Shown one piece after another: positions 13,538-13,985 of a DNA stretch of 13,985 nt (positions are counted from its first letter, which is position 1; each line of letters begins with the position of its first letter). The notes under the pieces are model-generated. The model saw nothing but the letters and a program-made list of their open reading frames with translations. It was not told the origin of the DNA and did no database searches. The translations under genes were made by a program, and so were the position numbers. Source of the stretch: an uncultured Oscillospiraceae bacterium (GTDB lineage Bacteria; Bacillota; Clostridia; Oscillospirales; Oscillospiraceae); the NCBI GenBank assembly GCA_934591725.1, contig CAKTPR010000058.1, forward strand, positions 1 through 13,985, read 5' to 3'.

Positions 13538-13921
13538 TACCATCAATTGACAAGAGCACACACGCCTGACAACGTCAGAAGAAGCTTGCACCGTTCCGCT
13601 TCTGCCTTGCGGCAAAAGCTGCACTAAGCAATCTCCTTCTTCCTTTTCCATGCAAACCCGCTTCGCTGGGCTTTGCATGGAGTGCGCAAGGTGCTTTTTG
13701 TCCTTTTCGCCTTGACGGGCGTCAGCCCGCCTGCGTCTCAAAAACCAAAAATCACACAAAAATCCATCGCTGTCAGGTGCGCAGCAGTTTTGCCGGAGCA
13801 GAAAAGCGTTCAGGCAATGAAAAGCCCGCAGGCAATACTTTGTGTATTGGCAAGGGCTTTGAAGCGGCATGGGCGTTTTCCTGCCCGTCAAAACCGTGTG
13901 TGTCCTTGTCAATTGATGGTA
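13538..13921. mobile_element. MITE-like element B (384 bp)
   Basis: The ends 13538-13564 and 13895-13921 are inverted repeats matching at 25 of 27 positions and begin TACCATCAATTGA. They are related to the ends of element A and likewise open with TA. The right third is the 131-bp block shared with element A, in the opposite orientation. The left part (13565-13782) is unique in this window and holds a hairpin (CCATGCAAA at 13648-13656 with 13672-13680). No transposase is present. A frame of 84 codons at 13673-13927 is most likely not a gene. The element fills the whole gap between nadE and remB. Confidence 0.8.
13783..13913 (-). repeat. 131-bp inverted repeat, copy 2
   Basis: This is the reverse complement of 10972-11102 with one mismatch. 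The two copies lie 2.7 kb apart and bracket pyrG and nadE. Confidence 0.95.
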
Positions 13922-13931
13922 GGATAAGCTG

Positions 13932-13985
13932 ATGTACCTGCACCTCGGAAAAGGTAAGATCGTGAGCACGGAGGATATCGTCGGG
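13932..13985 (+). CDS. remB: RemB/DUF370 family regulator, 5' end only
   Basis: Eighteen codons to the window edge: MYLHLGKGKIVSTEDIVG. The MYLHLG start and the T-x-D/E-(I/V)-(I/V)-G pattern are those of the RemB branch of the DUF370 family (YaaB in Bacillus), small proteins related to the biofilm DNA-binding regulator RemA. AGGA lies 7 bases upstream; its leading bases come partly from the MITE end, so the insertion stops just short of, or has helped form, this ribosome site. In Bacillus this gene precedes gyrB near the origin; whether that holds here is off the edge. Confidence 0.75.
   Translation, partial: MYLHLGKGKIVSTEDIVG

Noticed and set aside
13673..13927. 84-codon frame in MITE-like element B and its counterpart on the minus strand in element A (10865-11356)
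   Set aside because: Both are translations of the palindromic repeat block. The shared peptide follows from the shared DNA, and there is no ribosome site or known domain.
12611..13969. 452-codon open frame on the minus strand
   Set aside because: Antisense of pyrG, nadE and MITE-like element B; no ribosome site or domain recognised.

Overview
The window reads as a gut-type Clostridia chromosome, most like Oscillospiraceae/Ruminococcaceae; the genus cannot be told from this sequence. The evidence is low-GC-Gram-positive style promoters and GGAGG ribosome sites, lipoproteins with Leu-Cys-Ala-Cys lipoboxes, a short Firmicutes-type CysE, an SPFH/ribbon-helix-helix pair, and the first codons of a RemB (DUF370) gene. 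From about 3.4 kb rightward the genes are GC-rich; the leftmost 3 kb is visibly more AT-rich and carries fragments of mobile DNA, so it looks like acquired sequence.

Left island (1-3100). A relaxase N-terminal fragment and a response-regulator N-terminal fragment abut, head to tail. They run antisense into a truncated Ig-like lipoprotein. Upstream of that lipoprotein, on the minus strand, lie two intact lipoprotein genes. All three share one start-site architecture and form an operon read leftward from a good promoter at 2679-2707. A small Xre-type repressor is divergent to it. The island stops at the 3' end of tRNA-Thr, a classic integration point.

Middle (3100-5800). On the minus strand are tRNA-Asp and tRNA-Thr behind a strong promoter, an SPFH membrane protein coupled to an Arc-like RHH protein, and cysE. 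The cysE leader holds a 23-residue open frame beginning MLCCQCRCQ, followed by two mutually exclusive RNA structures, one covering the cysE ribosome site. This looks like a cysteine-sensing leader-peptide attenuator and is the most interesting element here.

Surface-protein block (5800-10810). On the plus strand are a secreted BspA-like LRR protein and then an operon of three paralogous LRR proteins, at least two of them lipoproteins, sharing a striking WRVWFG / YSVRT / VERILAS signature. Perfect hairpin terminators close both units.

Right end (10830-13985). A consensus promoter and an intrinsic terminator lie in the leader of pyrG (CTP synthase), which overlaps nadE (NAD+ synthase) by ATGA. 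Two MITE-like elements with imperfect 27-bp terminal repeats beginning with TA, in opposite orientation and sharing 130/131 bp, flank the pyrG-nadE pair: one in the pyrG leader, the other between the nadE stop and the remB start.
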